64,000 nt of DNA from Blattamonas nauphoetae (Eukaryota; Preaxostyla; Oxymonadida). Position 1 is the stretch's first letter. The number at the start of each line of letters is the position of its first letter. Shown here in pieces: positions 41,216 through 53,990 of this stretch. The notes beneath the pieces were generated by a model that was not told the DNA's origin, made no database searches, and worked only from the letters and a program-made list of their open reading frames with translations. A program made the translations under genes and the position numbers. Where the stretch lies: assembly GCA_033064195.1 (NCBI GenBank), contig JARBJD010000067.1:1-64000 (forward strand). The letters run 5' to 3'.

Positions 41216-42592
41216 TTGCACAAATATCAATCGCTTTATCCTAATCAATCCAAAACTGTCTTCTCACTTTCTGATGCTGGACTGGTTTGTGAACATTGTA
41301 TCTCGGTTCACGGTCGTTTTGGAACCCGACACAAAACGTATGTTTCTCAAGCTGCATGGAATATATCATGGTCAGATTTTATGAGGCACTGTCTTTCGAA
41401 ACAACATAGAACCCGATTTTCAGACAAGGAATTGGAGTGTAGTGACCCTGATCAGGAAATCAGTCATTGTCCAGAGGAGCTCCAGACAGTATTGTACCAA
41501 AACAGGATCGCTGCTGCCTCATTCATTTCATCGTCTATCATTCCTTCAACAACCTACTCACCACTATGTCAACTTCTCGACTCACGAACAAATGTCCCAC
41601 ATCATTTTTCTTCGACTCTCACAAGTTTGCGGGTTTTCTGGCATATTGTTGACAACTGTTCTTCATCCCGTATGTCTCAACTTCAACTATACCTTTCATC
41701 CAGTTTTCCATTCAGCTTGATGCTGGATGGAACCACTGACATCACCAATGTTAATCAAGTATCTACCCTCCTTCGGGTTTTGGATTCACACAATCTCCCT
41801 TTTTCTTTCGTATTATCCGTTCGACCTCTATTGACTGAAGCTAATGGCAAAGCCCACATGGATTTGGTTGACTCAATAGTCGAAGAGTTCGATCTCCCCC
41901 CAAATTATTTCATTGGGATTGGCACCGATGGCGAATCCACTATGTCGGGACTTGAAAAGGGTCTCTGGGGACGGCTCCTCAAACAGTTTCAAGTTATCAT
42001 TCCGGTCCATTGCTCGTCTCATCGCCTCCAACTCGTTCGAGTCCATACACTCAGTGTGCCTTCTCTCTCTGAGATCTACAACCTTCTGTCTTCGTATCAT
42101 TCACTAGCTGTCCACAAATCAAAATCACAATATCGAAAACAAGATCTTACTGATATCCAGACACACAATGGATGTGAGAAACATTTTCGATCGCTCTTTC
42201 TTCTAGCAAATCACTTTACCGATCCAAAAACCAAAAAGGACGCTCAATTGTTTGGACCAGCGCAATATCTCCGTCTTTTTTTGACAGTTCACGCCCTCCA
42301 GCCCAGCTATCTCCTATTCAAATCTCTTCAAGCATCAAATCTCAATTTTGTCACGTTCGATTCTCTGCCTCACGTGACCAGAGAAACCATTCATCCCCAC
42401 AAACGACATTTCCTCTCATATGCGATTCCCTTGATTCACTCTCCGAAAAATACCTCAGCCAACTGCAGAAGAATGAATACATCGCAATTTATCAATGAGG
42501 CTCGCGTTCCCCTCAATTTCCAAGAGATGAATTGCGACCGTTGTTTATTGAGTACAGGAAGTGGACGAGACAGTCCACGATGTTTGCCCTGA
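41216..42592 (+). CDS. hAT-like transposase (RNase H-fold core), probably incomplete
   Basis: The 458-residue frame has a Cys-rich N-terminus with His/Cys spacing suggestive of a zinc finger (about 25-65). It then has the hAT core: Leu-Asp-Gly-Thr-Thr-Asp near residue 172, Gly-Ile-Gly-Thr-Asp-Gly-Glu-Ser near 241 and His-Cys-Ser-Ser-His-Arg-Leu near 270. This resembles the ZNF862-like branch of hAT proteins. The usual C-terminal dimerisation block is not seen before the TGA. About 45 codons of hAT-like sequence follow in another frame up to 42730, so the gene is likely frameshifted. Confidence 0.7.
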   Translation: MHKYQSLYPNQSKTVFSLSDAGLVCEHCISVHGRFGTRHKTYVSQAAWNISWSDFMRHCLSKQHRTRFSDKELECSDPDQEISHCPEELQTVLYQNRIAAASFISSSIIPSTTYSPLCQLLDSRTNVPHHFSSTLTSLRVFWHIVDNCSSSRMSQLQLYLSSSFPFSLMLDGTTDITNVNQVSTLLRVLDSHNLPFSFVLSVRPLLTEANGKAHMDLVDSIVEEFDLPPNYFIGIGTDGESTMSGLEKGLWGRLLKQFQVIIPVHCSSHRLQLVRVHTLSVPSLSEIYNLLSSYHSLAVHKSKSQYRKQDLTDIQTHNGCEKHFRSLFLLANHFTDPKTKKDAQLFGPAQYLRLFLTVHALQPSYLLFKSLQASNLNFVTFDSLPHVTRETIHPHKRHFLSYAIPLIHSPKNTSANCRRMNTSQFINEARVPLNFQEMNCDRCLLSTGSGRDSPRCLP

Positions 42593-43194
42593 CGAATTGT
42601 ATTCTGAGTGTTATTGAATGTGAGATCCTGCTGGGTGAGTTCGTCACACGCGCAAAAATTCAAAATCCGCATCTCCCCAGTGGATATCATAATTCCGAGT
42701 CTTCCGGAAGGAATCGTTCATGTGGATAGTATTCGCTATGTCGTCTTCTGAAGAACGAGCGGGGAGTCGTTGATTTGGTAGCGCAATTGGAAATGAGATG
42801 GGACGCATTCGAACACATGAGGCGATTCAGATCTGGTGATCAGACGAACGTTGCATGTTGGTGGCTCTATGAGACTCCGATAAGCAGAAGCTGTTCCCTC
42901 TAAAGATCGAAGGGATTGCGACGCCGAAGCTGTCCAAGCAATCTCAACCATGGTCTTTGTCTTTCAGTGTGTTGATGTTCGTCTTTCAAGAATCTCAGTC
43001 TGTGTGTCCTGATTGTAGTGATAAATGATAGTAGTGTCATTGCAGACACCTTTAAACCCCTCATGAGGTCACAACGTCCATTTCGACAGTTTGAGTTGTT
43101 TGAGCCTCTGTTTGTTAAAAAGGGTTACAATGAGCATCAAAAGGTAGTGAACAGAAGCAGAATGGAAGATAAAACGAAATGATAAATCGAGTCG

Positions 43195-44101
43195 TTGTCA
43201 CACTTTTGGCTAAATCTCATTTCTAACGTATGCTATCGACCGTCTCACTTCTGTCCGATCCATTTCGTTAAAAACTGCAGTGATGGCTTGTTCGACTTTC
43301 CTTTTCCACCAGCCGAAGACCAGTTCGATGGGATTCAAGTCGGGCGAGTATACGGCTTTGTATGCGATGTGATGGTTCGCCTCCGTAATTGAAGCTTCCG
43401 TGTTGACGTGGTGGAGGTAGCTTGACGATGAGTCGCTTGAGGTATGACTCGAAGACTTCGGCGGGAACACCACCTCGAACGCATTCTGAGTGTTGCACCC
43501 CATCCTCTGTTATTGCACAGAGGATCGAGAAGGATAGAATATTTGGAGATGCTTGGACGATCGCTGGGTGATTCACGGGACTCCACCCATACTTTCGCAC
43601 AGTTGTCGCATTCCAGGAAGATTCATCAACGAAGACAGTACGATACCCTGCTCGCTCGAATCCAGCCCATTGTTGAATGAACTGGATTTTTCTTTCTTTA
43701 TTTTCTGGTGTGTTTACAGTTGGTGGACGCAGGTTTTGCTGCTTGTATGTGAAAATGGGTTGATTTCCGTTTACGGGATTTTATTCCGAGAGGATTTTGT
43801 GGGCCTCACCCAGGCTGATTGGATGTTTTTCTCGTCTCGCCTTCAAACAGCATGCCCGGAGGGATTGTCGAGGGTTTCGTTCGAGCATCCTTCGTAAGTA
43901 GTCATTCACAAAAATGGTGGGTCTCTGGGACGATGTGAAAAAACGCAATTTTTCGCCCAGAAAAGTGACATGGGGAAATTTTTTGAATTTTTCGAGTGTC
44001 TTTGATCGATTTATCGACGATAAAAACGCTTTTTCTTCGGTCCAAAACGGACGTCTGGTCGTGGAGAAATGACCCGAAAAAGTATCACAAAATGTGTGCA
44101 T
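43195..44101 (-). pseudogene. Decayed Tc1/mariner (IS630) transposase nested in the hAT element
   Basis: From 44101 downward an N-terminal helix-turn-helix-like part is followed by Val-Phe-Val-Asp-Glu-Ser-Ser-Trp-Asn near 43630 (first catalytic Asp) and Tyr-Ser-Pro-Asp-Leu-Asn-Pro-Ile-Glu near 43340 (last motif). The pieces lie in at least two frames. The expected central Asp-Asn motif is replaced by Val-Asn-Thr. It is a dead copy; its terminal repeats were not found. Confidence 0.7.
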
Positions 44102-44220
44102 TTTCCTATAGGGCGATATGAGGCACTCTCAAATTTTGGTCGTCAAATAAATCCAAAATTTAATTTTTTTCTTAGCTAGACCAATTGTGATTTATCCTTA
44201 ACAGATCGTGGATTATTGTC

Positions 44221-44835
44221 ATGGCGTGGACAATTGACACTACTATGGGAAACTCGATTTCAAATAAACATGTCGAATCGCGAACTATACTCCAGAACAC
44301 ACAACCACGTGTTTTATCTCAAAAATACATCACAAAAGAAGCAGCACAACTTCGCCAAAAAGTCAGAATCATCCGGAGACGATCTCTTTTTCAAAAATCA
44401 TCTACCGATAAGCATTTTCTTCGAGAGGATAACACGGAACCAACTGCCCTTTCCTTGTTGACCAAATTTCATACAGCTCTTGGAAATATGCCAGAATGAT
44501 TGTGTACTCGTCTCAAAGATAAATTTCTTGGGAATCTCAATACATTTCTTCCAGAAATCAAACATAATCACACGTTAGATACTGCCCTGGAGTACACAGA
44601 GAGCGAAACTCTCCCTTCGACGAAAAGCGAGATCAAATCTTCAGACACTGATATCACTCAATCAAGTCGATTCATCATGATCTCATTAGTCATAAGTCAT
44701 GTATCCTTTCTTTACCACAAAAATTCTGATCTGCACGTGGTTTATGTCTCTCTTGGCGTGGTATTGAATCCATTCATTTCGATGTTCACCTGTAGTGACG
44801 ATGGGCTGGTTTGTGATGCATCTAGTTTTATATAG
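44221..44835 (+). pseudogene. Two linked short frames in the right part of the hAT element
   Basis: A frame from 44221 to a TGA at 44497 continues in the same register to 44835. It is basic at first (Leu-Arg-Gln-Lys-Val-Arg-Ile-Ile-Arg-Arg-Arg) and then hydrophobic. No domain is recognised. It may be a second element-encoded protein with an in-frame stop, or chance. Confidence 0.3.
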
Positions 44836-45097
44836 AGTGACCGTATTTTGCATTAGAATTCTAGAAGGCTTTCTGAGAACTGTGAACGTTCTTCAAAGGG
44901 TACGTCGCAAGTTGAGTTGGATTCAATTCGATCCAAACCACCCGAGAATTTCACCACCTTAGAACCAGTGCCCTCTTTGACTTCAGACTCTTGGGCGTTG
45001 GGAATGCTGTTGTTGGGATTGAACACAATCATCCCGATAATCTGAACGAGATCACAAAAAAGGAAATATGGTCCGGAGAGTGGTTGGGCTCGCCCTG

Positions 45098-45431
45098 CTC
45101 TCACACGTATACCTGGGTAGGAGGGCGCAACTGTTCGGAGTCTGTTGAATTCGAGGATTTGTAGATGTTTTGCTGCGATTTCTCATTTCTTTATGCCTGG
45201 GAGGCATGTTGGATAGATCTGCCCTTTGCTTCTTTCATGAACTTTCCGGTTCAATCTTCGTGTGAAATCTCTTGTGATTGTGATTGATTTCTCGAAACTC
45301 TCCCTTTTGTTGAATATCTGGCTTATTCACCACATATTTCTGTTCAACTCGTCATTCTCTAGAAGTGATCTAAGGGCAGGATCTTTGAAGCCTTCATTGT
45401 AATTTTCTTACGACAGAGGAACTCATCTCCA
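45098..45431. promoter_or_regulatory. Upstream region of the plus-strand surface gene
   Basis: The 334 bases between the hAT right end and the start codon hold no frame of interest. It presumably contains the promoter, but no motif can be identified with confidence. The hAT insertion may have cut away older upstream DNA. Confidence 0.3.
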
Positions 45432-48400
45432 ATGCCAATGTTACTGTTTCTCTGTAGCATCCTGCATTGTCTTGATGGATCCTACCAAGATTTTGATGCT
45501 GTCTTTGAAAAGAAACTTGCCGAAAGCAATTTAGCCTCAAACTCCGAATTGATGGATCTATCATTTGATGATGGATTGTACTGGACGAGCGGGATTGAGA
45601 TTGTCTCGAACTCAGTGGAACTACATGGAAACAAGACATGGCTGACGCATATGGCGAAAGTACAAAACGAACGAAATGGCTATCCTGACGAAAGCACGAT
45701 CCGACCGACCACAAAGCTCAACCATCCTGAACGATGGATGATGGAGGTGCGGAATAGTTCGCTGACGATGCGATCATTTGGACTGGACGCGGGAATGGCT
45801 GGAACAACAATCTGTTTGGTTGTTGGGTCGTCGGTTGAGGTGATTGATGGCGAACTGTTGTCAAACATGGAATGTTCGGGATTTGTGCTTGCAGACTCTG
45901 TTGGAAGTGGGTCGAGCCGGATTGTGATCGTTGGGAGCAGTCACAAATCATCGACTCTGAATGTGGTTCTTCCGCTTGTTGGTCGAGGCTCTGGACAACT
46001 GAACACGATTGAAGAAACATGGAAGGGAGTTGAGGAGGGATTTGGTGATGGATGTGTTGAAAGGGAAGAGATTATTGGAGTTGGACTGTCGTTCGATTCG
46101 ACACACTTTGTACTTGGAACTGGCCCTCTTTTCTCGTTTGTTGGGAAGTCCTTGTGGTCAGGGTCGGAAAATGCGAAGATTGGGATGATTGGAGAGATTT
46201 CGACCGAACTTCGATTGAGCAGCATTTTGAATGTGACGAGCAATTTTGGAAGTCGAACTGGTTTGGGAGTGGGGAGTTGTGTGTGGGAGAGAGTGGTTGG
46301 GAGCAGAGTCTCAGGGAGCACGAACCACGACATGGGGACAGGACTGTGTGGTCCTCGCTTGGGGTTCAATGTTTTTTGTGTGAACAGTTCGTTCTCTTCC
46401 TGTGTTCGCACATCGAACGCTGTTGTTGACCATAAACACAAAAACATCACCTCAACCAACATAAAGCGAACCTATGTGACACAAGAATCAGGAATGACAT
46501 CGGTGAAGTTCACTCTCTGCACTTTCAACGACATGACAAGCCCGGGAACTGACAATGGCCAAGGAGGTGCAGCAATCTGTCTCTACAAATCCCAATCCAA
46601 TCTGACCGTCACTCAGTGCTTCTTCCACAAATGCTTGTGCACATCTCCAAATGATGCAGGAGCAGCGATTCGTGTGTGGGAATATGTCGAAGATTGTCCC
46701 ATCACTCTCTCTCTGTCTTCATTCACAGAATGTATCTCTCGTGGAACCTCAGGGAGTTACGGCGGAAGTGTATCCTGTGCATCCAACTCAACAATCTCCG
46801 TCTCCGACTGTTTCGTCGAGAAAAGCACATCAGGCACGTACCACGGAGCCGTCTATCTCAGCATGTTCTCCCTCGCCACTCTCTCCAACTGTGCTTTCGT
46901 CTCCTGCTCTTGCCCTTATTATGGAGGGGCACTGGGACCCCAATCCGTCAAAGCGATTGAACTCTCCTTCCTCCAGTTTAGAAAGTGCTCGTCGACGAGT
47001 TTCGGAAAGGGGAAGGATATTTACTTCTCTTCGACTTATTCGAGCTTGGATTCGAGTAATGTCTTGTTCTGTGACTCCACTTCTGGGACTCTGAATGTCC
47101 TCGCTAATTCGTATGATTTGAGCGCTCTTGTTCCTCAACTGAAGTCCACTCCGACTATGACAGCGAAAGTGTCATTCAGTGGAGACACAGCGACAGTGAC
47201 TGCAACAGCGACTGCAGGTGTGAAGGGAACGGTGGGAATATTGCTGGAAGGGTCGAATGTGCCTCGTCTGGTTTATGTTCCGTTTGGGAAAGACTCGGAT
47301 ACTTCATCAACAGGAACAGCAGTTGTGTCGTCGGGAGCGGATGGGGTTCTTCCACAAGCAACATATTCACTCCGCGCATCGTCAGTGCCCTCCCACAATG
47401 TCAGTTCACTCACCATCAGCTCAGTTCAATCCACTTTCAAAGACGGATACTCAACAACCATCCTCGTTTCTGGCGAGCATTTGGGAGAAGGGCGTTACAC
47501 GATGGTCATCTCCCTCGGAAACCACTTTTACGACGTCCCTCTCACTTTCTCCAGTACGAAGACTCTTGTTGGAGTTGCGCCTCTGCGTCCATCGACAGGA
47601 TCGGGAATGCTGGAATGGGAGGTAGAATACTCGGTTGAGAGAGTGACATGGCATGCACACGGAGGGGTTGATGTGGATGTCACTCTGACCAACACAATCT
47701 CATTCACAACGCCAATCCAACCACCGCGGATTCATTCATTGCTATTTTGCTCGCTGACTACGACGAAAGATGGACTTACTCTTTTATTTAGGGGTGCCTT
47801 GCTTCCTGCTGGAGAAGGAACCATTCGTTTCAAACCAAAAGACAGCGACATTCTTGTGGAAGGTGTATTAACAAGCGATTCTACTGCACAACGCACAGCT
47901 GTGATGCCATCGACTTGGACAGAGAACACCACTCATCTCGAATATGGGAAGTCTTATTGCATCAAATCAGTTGTGTGCAACTCCGTCGAGATTCTGAATT
48001 ATTTTACTGACTATTTTGTAGTTCCCAATCCGCCTGTGATCACGTCGTTCATTGTTCCAACTGAATGCTCGTCGGATTCATTCGACATCGAAGTGATTGG
48101 TGAGAACCTCCCCTATCCAGACACGTACACTCTGACACTAGACAACGCCCACACGATTTCGATCACATTCTCGGATGAGACGGCAGGAACAGGAACAGTG
48201 AAAGCAAGTCTGCCAACAGAAGTTCAGTTCGGTCGGACATACACAGTATCGAGTGTTGTGAATGGAGATGATCATGTTCTGTTCAACCAGACAAGCTTCA
48301 CCTCACCTCTTGGCCCAACACTGACATCAATCTCGACATGATTGACGCTTCCTCTGAAGAAGGAAGTGATTTTGTCGTTGGGTGGCTCGAGAATGATGAC

Positions 48401-51400
48401 AGGAGAGTTCACGCTGACCTTTCAAAAGCATGGGACAACCACACCACTGAGCATGTCAGTGTCAATCGACACCGCAACATCTGGAAGTTGTTCAGAAGAG
48501 ATTTCTGAAGGATCGATCCTGAAATATGGAACAAAATACGAAGTGCTCTCACTGACGTCAGCCACACTCCACTTCACAATCGCTGACTCACTCACCTTCA
48601 CCACAGATCCAGAACCACCTCGTCTCAAATCGATGAGTTCTCGCTCGCTGACTAGAAAGAAAGATGAACTCACCATTTCATTTGTGGGATCACTGCTTCC
48701 TGATGGAACAGGAACGATTCGTGTGAAAGCGTCAGACAGTGATGTTGTGGAAGGAGTGCTGACAAGAGTGTCTGCAACAGAATGCACGGGAGTGATCCCA
48801 ACAGCATGGAAGGAGGACGCCACCCATGTGTCGTTTGGGAAGACATATTCAGTGAAATCAGCAAAAATCGGATCATCGGAGATTGTTGTGGATTCTGGAA
48901 TCTCTGTTCCTGTTCCGAATCCAGCAGTGATCACATCGTTCTCTGTTCCGACTGAATGCTCATCGGAGTTGTTTGAAATCGAAGTGATTGGGCAAAACCT
49001 GCCTTCATCGAACACGTACACTCTGACACTCTCCGACTCTCACACGATTTCGGTTACATTCTCAGATTCGACAAAAGGAAAATGGATTGTTTCAGCGAGT
49101 CTGCCATCGCAAATTCAGTTCAGCACAACATATTCAGTGTCGAGTGTGACGTTGGGAGATGATCATGTTCTGTTGAATGCGACAACGTTCACAACACCTG
49201 GTGGCCCAACACTGACATCGATCTCGACATCATTGACGCTTCCTCTGAAGAAGGAAGTGATTTTGTCGTTGAGTGGGTTGAGAATGAAATCAGGAGAATT
49301 CGATTTGACATTTCGAAAGCAAGGCACAAGCAAGCCACTGAGCATGTCAGTGACGATCACCAGTGAGACGAAAGGAAGTGGTTCAGAAGATATTTTTGGG
49401 GGAACGATTCTTGAATTTGGAACGACATACGAAGTGCTCTCACTGACGTCGGACACACTCCACTTCGCTCTCGCATCGTCTCTCATATTCACCACAGATC
49501 CTGAACCAACTCGCTTGACATCAATCTCATACAATAAATTGTCAGATAAGGATCGGAAGGCAGATTTCACAGTTGGTGGAAGAGTGATGACGAATGGTGA
49601 GAACTACACAATCATTGTAAACAAAACAGGAACAGCTGTTCAGAAGACGTTTGAAGTGACGATGAGTTCAGCCGAGGTGGGAGGAGGAAGTGCGGTGTTG
49701 TTCTCGCAGACGGAAGAAGAGATTGAGCTTGACTACGACACAGAATACGAAGTGGTTGGAGTGAAAGACTCATCTCAATTGTCGATTCTCATCGAAGGAG
49801 GTCTGACATTCACAACAGATCCCGAACCATGTCGTCTTATGAAGATTGTCAGTGCGAAAGATGAAGGATTGAACTCGACCACTCTGACACTGTCGTCGCG
49901 TGTTCTGAAAGAGGGACAAGAATACGAAGTGAAAGTGACTGGAACACCTCTCTCATCCAAGTCGAATGCAATTCACGAAACAACATTCTCGTTCACTGCA
50001 ACCTCAGCTTCATTGAACACAGTGCCTTTCACACTGTATCCCTTCGACGACGCGGTTGTTGAGTATGGACACTCGGATTCAGTGGATTGGATGAAAGTGG
50101 TTGATTGAGCGTCGATCTTCGTGGAAACAGAAACATGTGGATTCACAACACCGATTGAGCCAGCTCGGATTTGTTCGTGCACTGGTGCTGTTCTGAACAA
50201 AGACAGAACGAAAGTTACGATCTCGTTGAAAGGGAGGGCGTTGGGTGATTCACTCGGGTCGATTTGGGTGTCGTTCGGGGACACTTTCTGGACATCATTG
50301 TCGATGCGACGAAAATCAGAAACACTCTGCGAAGCCGACTTCCTCGTTGCTTCAGAAGAAGATGGAACACGTCTGAAATACGAAGGAGAATACACAGTCT
50401 GCCTGAAACCACTCGAAACAACCACGCTCGTCGTCGATTCTGGAATCACCGTCCGCATTCCTGCCTCTCCCTCATTCACAAAAGTGAAGTTTGAGTTCAC
50501 AAACTCACTTGGGACAGGATGCATTGCGATCTTGACAGGAACAGATCTGGTAGTTGGGACAGAATACACAGTGAAACTGAACACATCACACACATTCTCG
50601 ATTGTTGTGAAATCATCGACTCGAGCAGAATCATCGGAAATGCTGATTGGGTTTGAAGGATCACTCGCATATTCCGCAGACATTCTCATCGAAACCATCA
50701 ATCCATCTGACGAAACGAACGGAATCACTTTGATGCCTTCATCATTCACTGGCACAACACCGACTCATCTGAACGTGAACGAGATCATTGTGGACGCAGA
50801 AACAGGACAGAACGATTGGACATGTGGAGATTCCTCTCGTCCTTGCTCGACGATGGATGCTGCGTGGAAGATCATGCGAGCACTCGGAATCGCGCATCCC
50901 ACATTCTCACTGCTGAACAGCACGTCTCTGTCGTCGCAGATGACGATTGACAATAGAATGTCGGTTTTGATGCAAAATGGATCACACAACGATCCATCTC
51001 TGAGCATTCCGTCGTCGGCAGCAGAATCAGCGACATCGGCTCTGATTGTGGTTTCTTCAGCATTTCTTAACATTCAGAACATCGACATTGTGGTTGGATC
51101 GTCCAATCCATCATTCGTTCTGATTTCAGCTTCGTCATCGGAAATGATTCTGAAGGATGGATTGATCACACTCAAGAGTTCAACAACTGAAAGCCGAAAT
51201 GAAATGGAGGAATTGTGTTTGTGGACGACAGAACTGATTGAGCTGATTGACACGGAGCTGAATGTGACAAACAACGAATTCTTCAAAATCTCTCAAGGAG
51301 CAGTCAGAATGAAGGGCGGAAAAGCGAAAATCGAATCATCGGTCTTCCGCGACAACATTCCTTCCAACTCATCATTCCCATCCGCTCGTCGCAACATTGT

Positions 51401-51411
51401 ATGTTCAGAAA
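45432..51411 (+). pseudogene. Beta-helix / Ig-like surface-protein gene with in-frame stops
   Basis: One frame runs from an ATG with a signal peptide (Met-Pro-Met-Leu-Leu-Phe-Leu-Cys) for about 1990 codons and is interrupted only by TGA at 48339-48341 and TGA at 50106-50108. The first replaces a TCA serine that is intact in the parallel repeat 891 bases downstream. Residues about 20-600 form a beta-helix. Residues about 600-1800 are Ig-like domains with Pro-Pro-Arg-Leu linkers, partly in a 297-residue repeat unit. After about 1800, beta-helix-like sequence resumes until the inverted-repeat element at about 51412. A kinase-like remnant reappears at 53788. It has probably recently become a pseudogene; translational readthrough is possible but untested. 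Confidence 0.75.
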
Positions 51412-51412
51412 A

Positions 51413-52098
51413 TGGGCATGTATTACCCCTGTAGGTAAAATGAACCCTGTAGGTAATCGGAACCCTGTAGGGTGTGAAGAGGAAGCCTGTAGGTAATGAA
51501 TGGAACCCTGTAGGGTGTTTTGGAACTCTGGAGGGTATGACTAGAAACACTGTTCTCCACTCATTTCGCTCCACAAAGCATGCTCGAGACCAACACGGGA
51601 TTCAAACTTCTTCGAAAGTACCATTTTCCATCAAACACTGAATTTCTCTCTTTGATGACATTATTCCTTTCATCTTCTCATTTTTATGCATATCATCATC
51701 ATTTTTCAACTCTATATGTTTGTGAAAATCATTTTTGGTCGCGATCCTTGATCAAGACCACAACAACAAAAATGGAGATTGTCGACTCAAATGTACACAA
51801 TTTAGACTATCTCTAGTTCGTTTAACATATATTAACCTTTTCTCTTTCTTTTCTCCTTATGTTCAACACATTTGCCTGATAGATCGTGAAAGATGCGTTT
51901 GATCAAAAGTTTATGGGAAAACACGCAATTTCCTCCGAATCGATTTTCAAAAGAAATCATCGGTGGATGCAAGGCAAAGTGAAGTTTGTGATTCTCCATT
52001 ATCCCCCCTCTCAGACAGGTTCTCTCGCACAAACTCGCTCGATTACCTACAGGGTTCCGATTACCTACAGGGTTCCGATTACCTACAGGGGTAATACA
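51413..52098. mobile_element. 686-bp inverted-repeat element, CCTGTAGGTAA family
   Basis: The left end GGCATGTATTACCCCTGTAG and the inverse at the right match base for base at the tip. Both arms repeat CCCTGTAGGTAATCGGAA-like units three or more times, 17-18 bases apart. The flanks (CAGAAAATG / AGAAAGGCA) share only AGAAA, so no clean duplication is seen. It replaces the surface gene's reading frame, which runs only a few codons into the repeat before stopping. Confidence 0.75.
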
Positions 52099-52106
52099 TG
52101 CCAGAA

Positions 52107-53792
52107 AGGCATGGATGTACCCTGTAGGTTATCGGGAGACTGTAGGTTGTGGAGCGACTGTGTGAGAGAGAGGTACTATTAGAGGGGGGATTGTGGAAAA
52201 TATTGAACTTTATAGAGAGTTACATCATTTCATGATTTCATTTGAAAATCGGTTCGGAGGAACTAGTGGATTTTCTCGAACACTTTTGTTTCGATGTGCA
52301 TTTCACGATCTGTAGTGTTTATTGGTTGATGATGGAGAACAAACGAAGAGAAATAGTGAATATATGTGAAATGAAATGGAATTAATGACAATAATGTCTA
52401 TTTAATTCTACAATCACGGGCATTGTTGTTGTGGTCTTGATCAAGGATCACAACAAACAAAGATTGAAACAAAAAATGGAGTTGAATTATGATGGTGAAA
52501 TGCAAACAGATATGGAATATTTATGGAATTATATCTGAAAATTGTGCAATTCTGAGAATAGTGAAAAGTCGGACGATGATGGAAGAACGAAGCCCGTTGT
52601 GGTCTCTGGCATGATTTATGGAGTTGAATGAGTCGAGAATACAGTGTTGAGACACAACCTACAGAGTACCAAAACAACCTACAGGCTCCCTTTCACAACC
52701 TATAGGGGGTGTACTAATTATGTCCCCTCAGGTTTTCTACATATACAGTGAGTGAAGATGGAAAACAAGACCAGGCAGGAGCTTACACCGAGCCAGCGGA
52801 CAGACTAAAGTTCGAATTTTACTTCAATATTGCTTTATTCACGAAAATCTATCTTTTTCATGTCTCCTCCTGCTTTGTTTTCACAGATTCACTCATTGAT
52901 TGATGAAAAGAATGAGAGAACTGGTTTAATGAGATGACTTCAGCATGAATTCTCGAACTTTGTGTGAATATCATCTTGGTTGGAGAGAACCGGAGGATCC
53001 TTGACAATCATGACAGGACAACATGACAGATGTCTATCGTCCAATACATTCTAAAAAGTGAGGTTAAAACAAGGAAAGTTTGTCATTCTTCATCAGAGAG
53101 TCGATTCAAATCTGATCTCGTTCACTTTCCAGAGTGATTCTCACAAGACTTCGATTCTGATAGTACTGTGTTGAAGTTTAAAGAATGAGATGGAATTTCT
53201 GGAAAAACGTGAAACTTCACACGTTTCCTCAAATGTAACTTTTTGCATTCTTGGTTAGAGTTTTGCCGTGTGAAATCAAAAAGAGTGCCAGAGACTGCGA
53301 TCAAAGGTCCTTTTCTTCTAATTCATAACTTCACCTATTTTTAAAGAGGATAAAATAGGTGATTCATAGAGTCAAATGAGTTGAACAAACATTCGAGTGA
53401 TGTCAGAACGAAATCCACTGTTTCGACCAGATCAGCGAATCTATCTGACTTTTTTGCATGTTTAGAGCAAAAATCAAGAGAAAAAGGTGATAATCACTCC
53501 AATTAGAAGTTTGACACAGCTATCGTTTCACATAGAATGAAAAATCAGTGAATCATTTTGAGATTTGTGCGATTTGAGTGACTTAATGAATACGATATTG
53601 AAAATCTTTGCTTAAAATATGAATTGACTCAGTGTAAGACTCTTGACAAAAAATTAACTCAATTGACCTGGTCGACAGCGAGAAAACTCGAGGGGACATA
53701 CTTAGTAAACCCCCTATACACAGTCCCTTTTCGCAACCTACAGGGTCCCTACAACCTACAGTCTCCCGATAACCTACAGAGTACATACATGC
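52107..53792. mobile_element. Second, composite element of the CCTGTAGG family
   Basis: The left end at 52107 (GGCATGGATGTACCCTGTAG) and the inverse of the right end at 53792 agree over about 60 bases, including TTATCGGGAGACTGTAGGTTG. Two further arrays of the same repeat face each other inside: 52640-52731 ends TACTAATTATGTCCCC and 53694 begins GGGGACATACTTAGTA. This implies nested or recombined copies. No coding sequence is recognised between them. The right tip abuts the kinase-like remnant of the surface gene directly. Confidence 0.7.
52640..52731 (-). repeat. Internal terminal-repeat array of the CCTGTAGG family
   Basis: Three copies of an AACCTACAG/ATAG unit are spaced 18-21 bases apart, ending in TATGTCCCC. 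In inverse orientation it matches 53694-53740, so it is an additional element end inside the composite. Confidence 0.65.
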
Positions 53793-53990
53793 CAGTTCCG
53801 TTCAGTGAAACAGATGCTGTGAATGCTCAGCGACAACTGGGGATTAGGATCGTTCCTCGGATGGATTCAATTGAGCCAGTTGAGCTCTCAACACTTCTTT
53901 TGGAATGTCTGGATCTGAATCCTCATTCTCGTCCAACTCTGGAATTGAACAGTCTGAACATGATCAGAATACACACAAACACAGACTCAC
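53788..53990 (+). pseudogene. Kinase-like C-terminal remnant of the surface gene
   Basis: The reading Val-Pro-Phe-Ser-Glu-Thr-Asp-Ala-Val-Asn-Ala-Gln-Arg-Gln and later Leu-Asn-Pro-His-Ser-Arg-Pro-Thr match the last 65 residues of the pseudokinase domain in the proteins at 23649 and 30009. The membrane helix, linker and rest of the domain that should precede it are missing, and the repeat element ends immediately upstream. Insertion followed by deletion between repeat elements is the simplest explanation. Confidence 0.7.

Larger units (their letters stand above)
41005..45097 (+). mobile_element. hAT-type DNA transposon (4093 bp) with a nested Tc1/mariner-like copy
   Basis: The ends are CAGGGCGAGCCCAACCACT and its inverse, and CAGGG ends are typical of hAT elements. 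The flanks CTCTCACC (40997-41004) and CTCTCACA (45098-45105) form an 8-base duplication with one mismatch. A hAT transposase frame lies near the left end. A Tc1/mariner-like transposase in opposite orientation interrupts the right half. The element ends 335 bases upstream of the surface gene at 45432. Confidence 0.85.

Noticed and set aside
48339-50108. In-frame TGA codons as a sign of a reassigned genetic code
   Set aside because: The well-supported spliced gene at 54833 and the hAT frame at 41216 end in TGA, and the first TGA in the surface gene replaces a serine codon by one base. Ordinary nonsense changes are more likely.
51420-53790. Telomere-like CCCTGTAGG repeats
   Set aside because: The units are 17-18 bases apart, occur in inverted pairs and mark element ends, so they are not a telomeric array.
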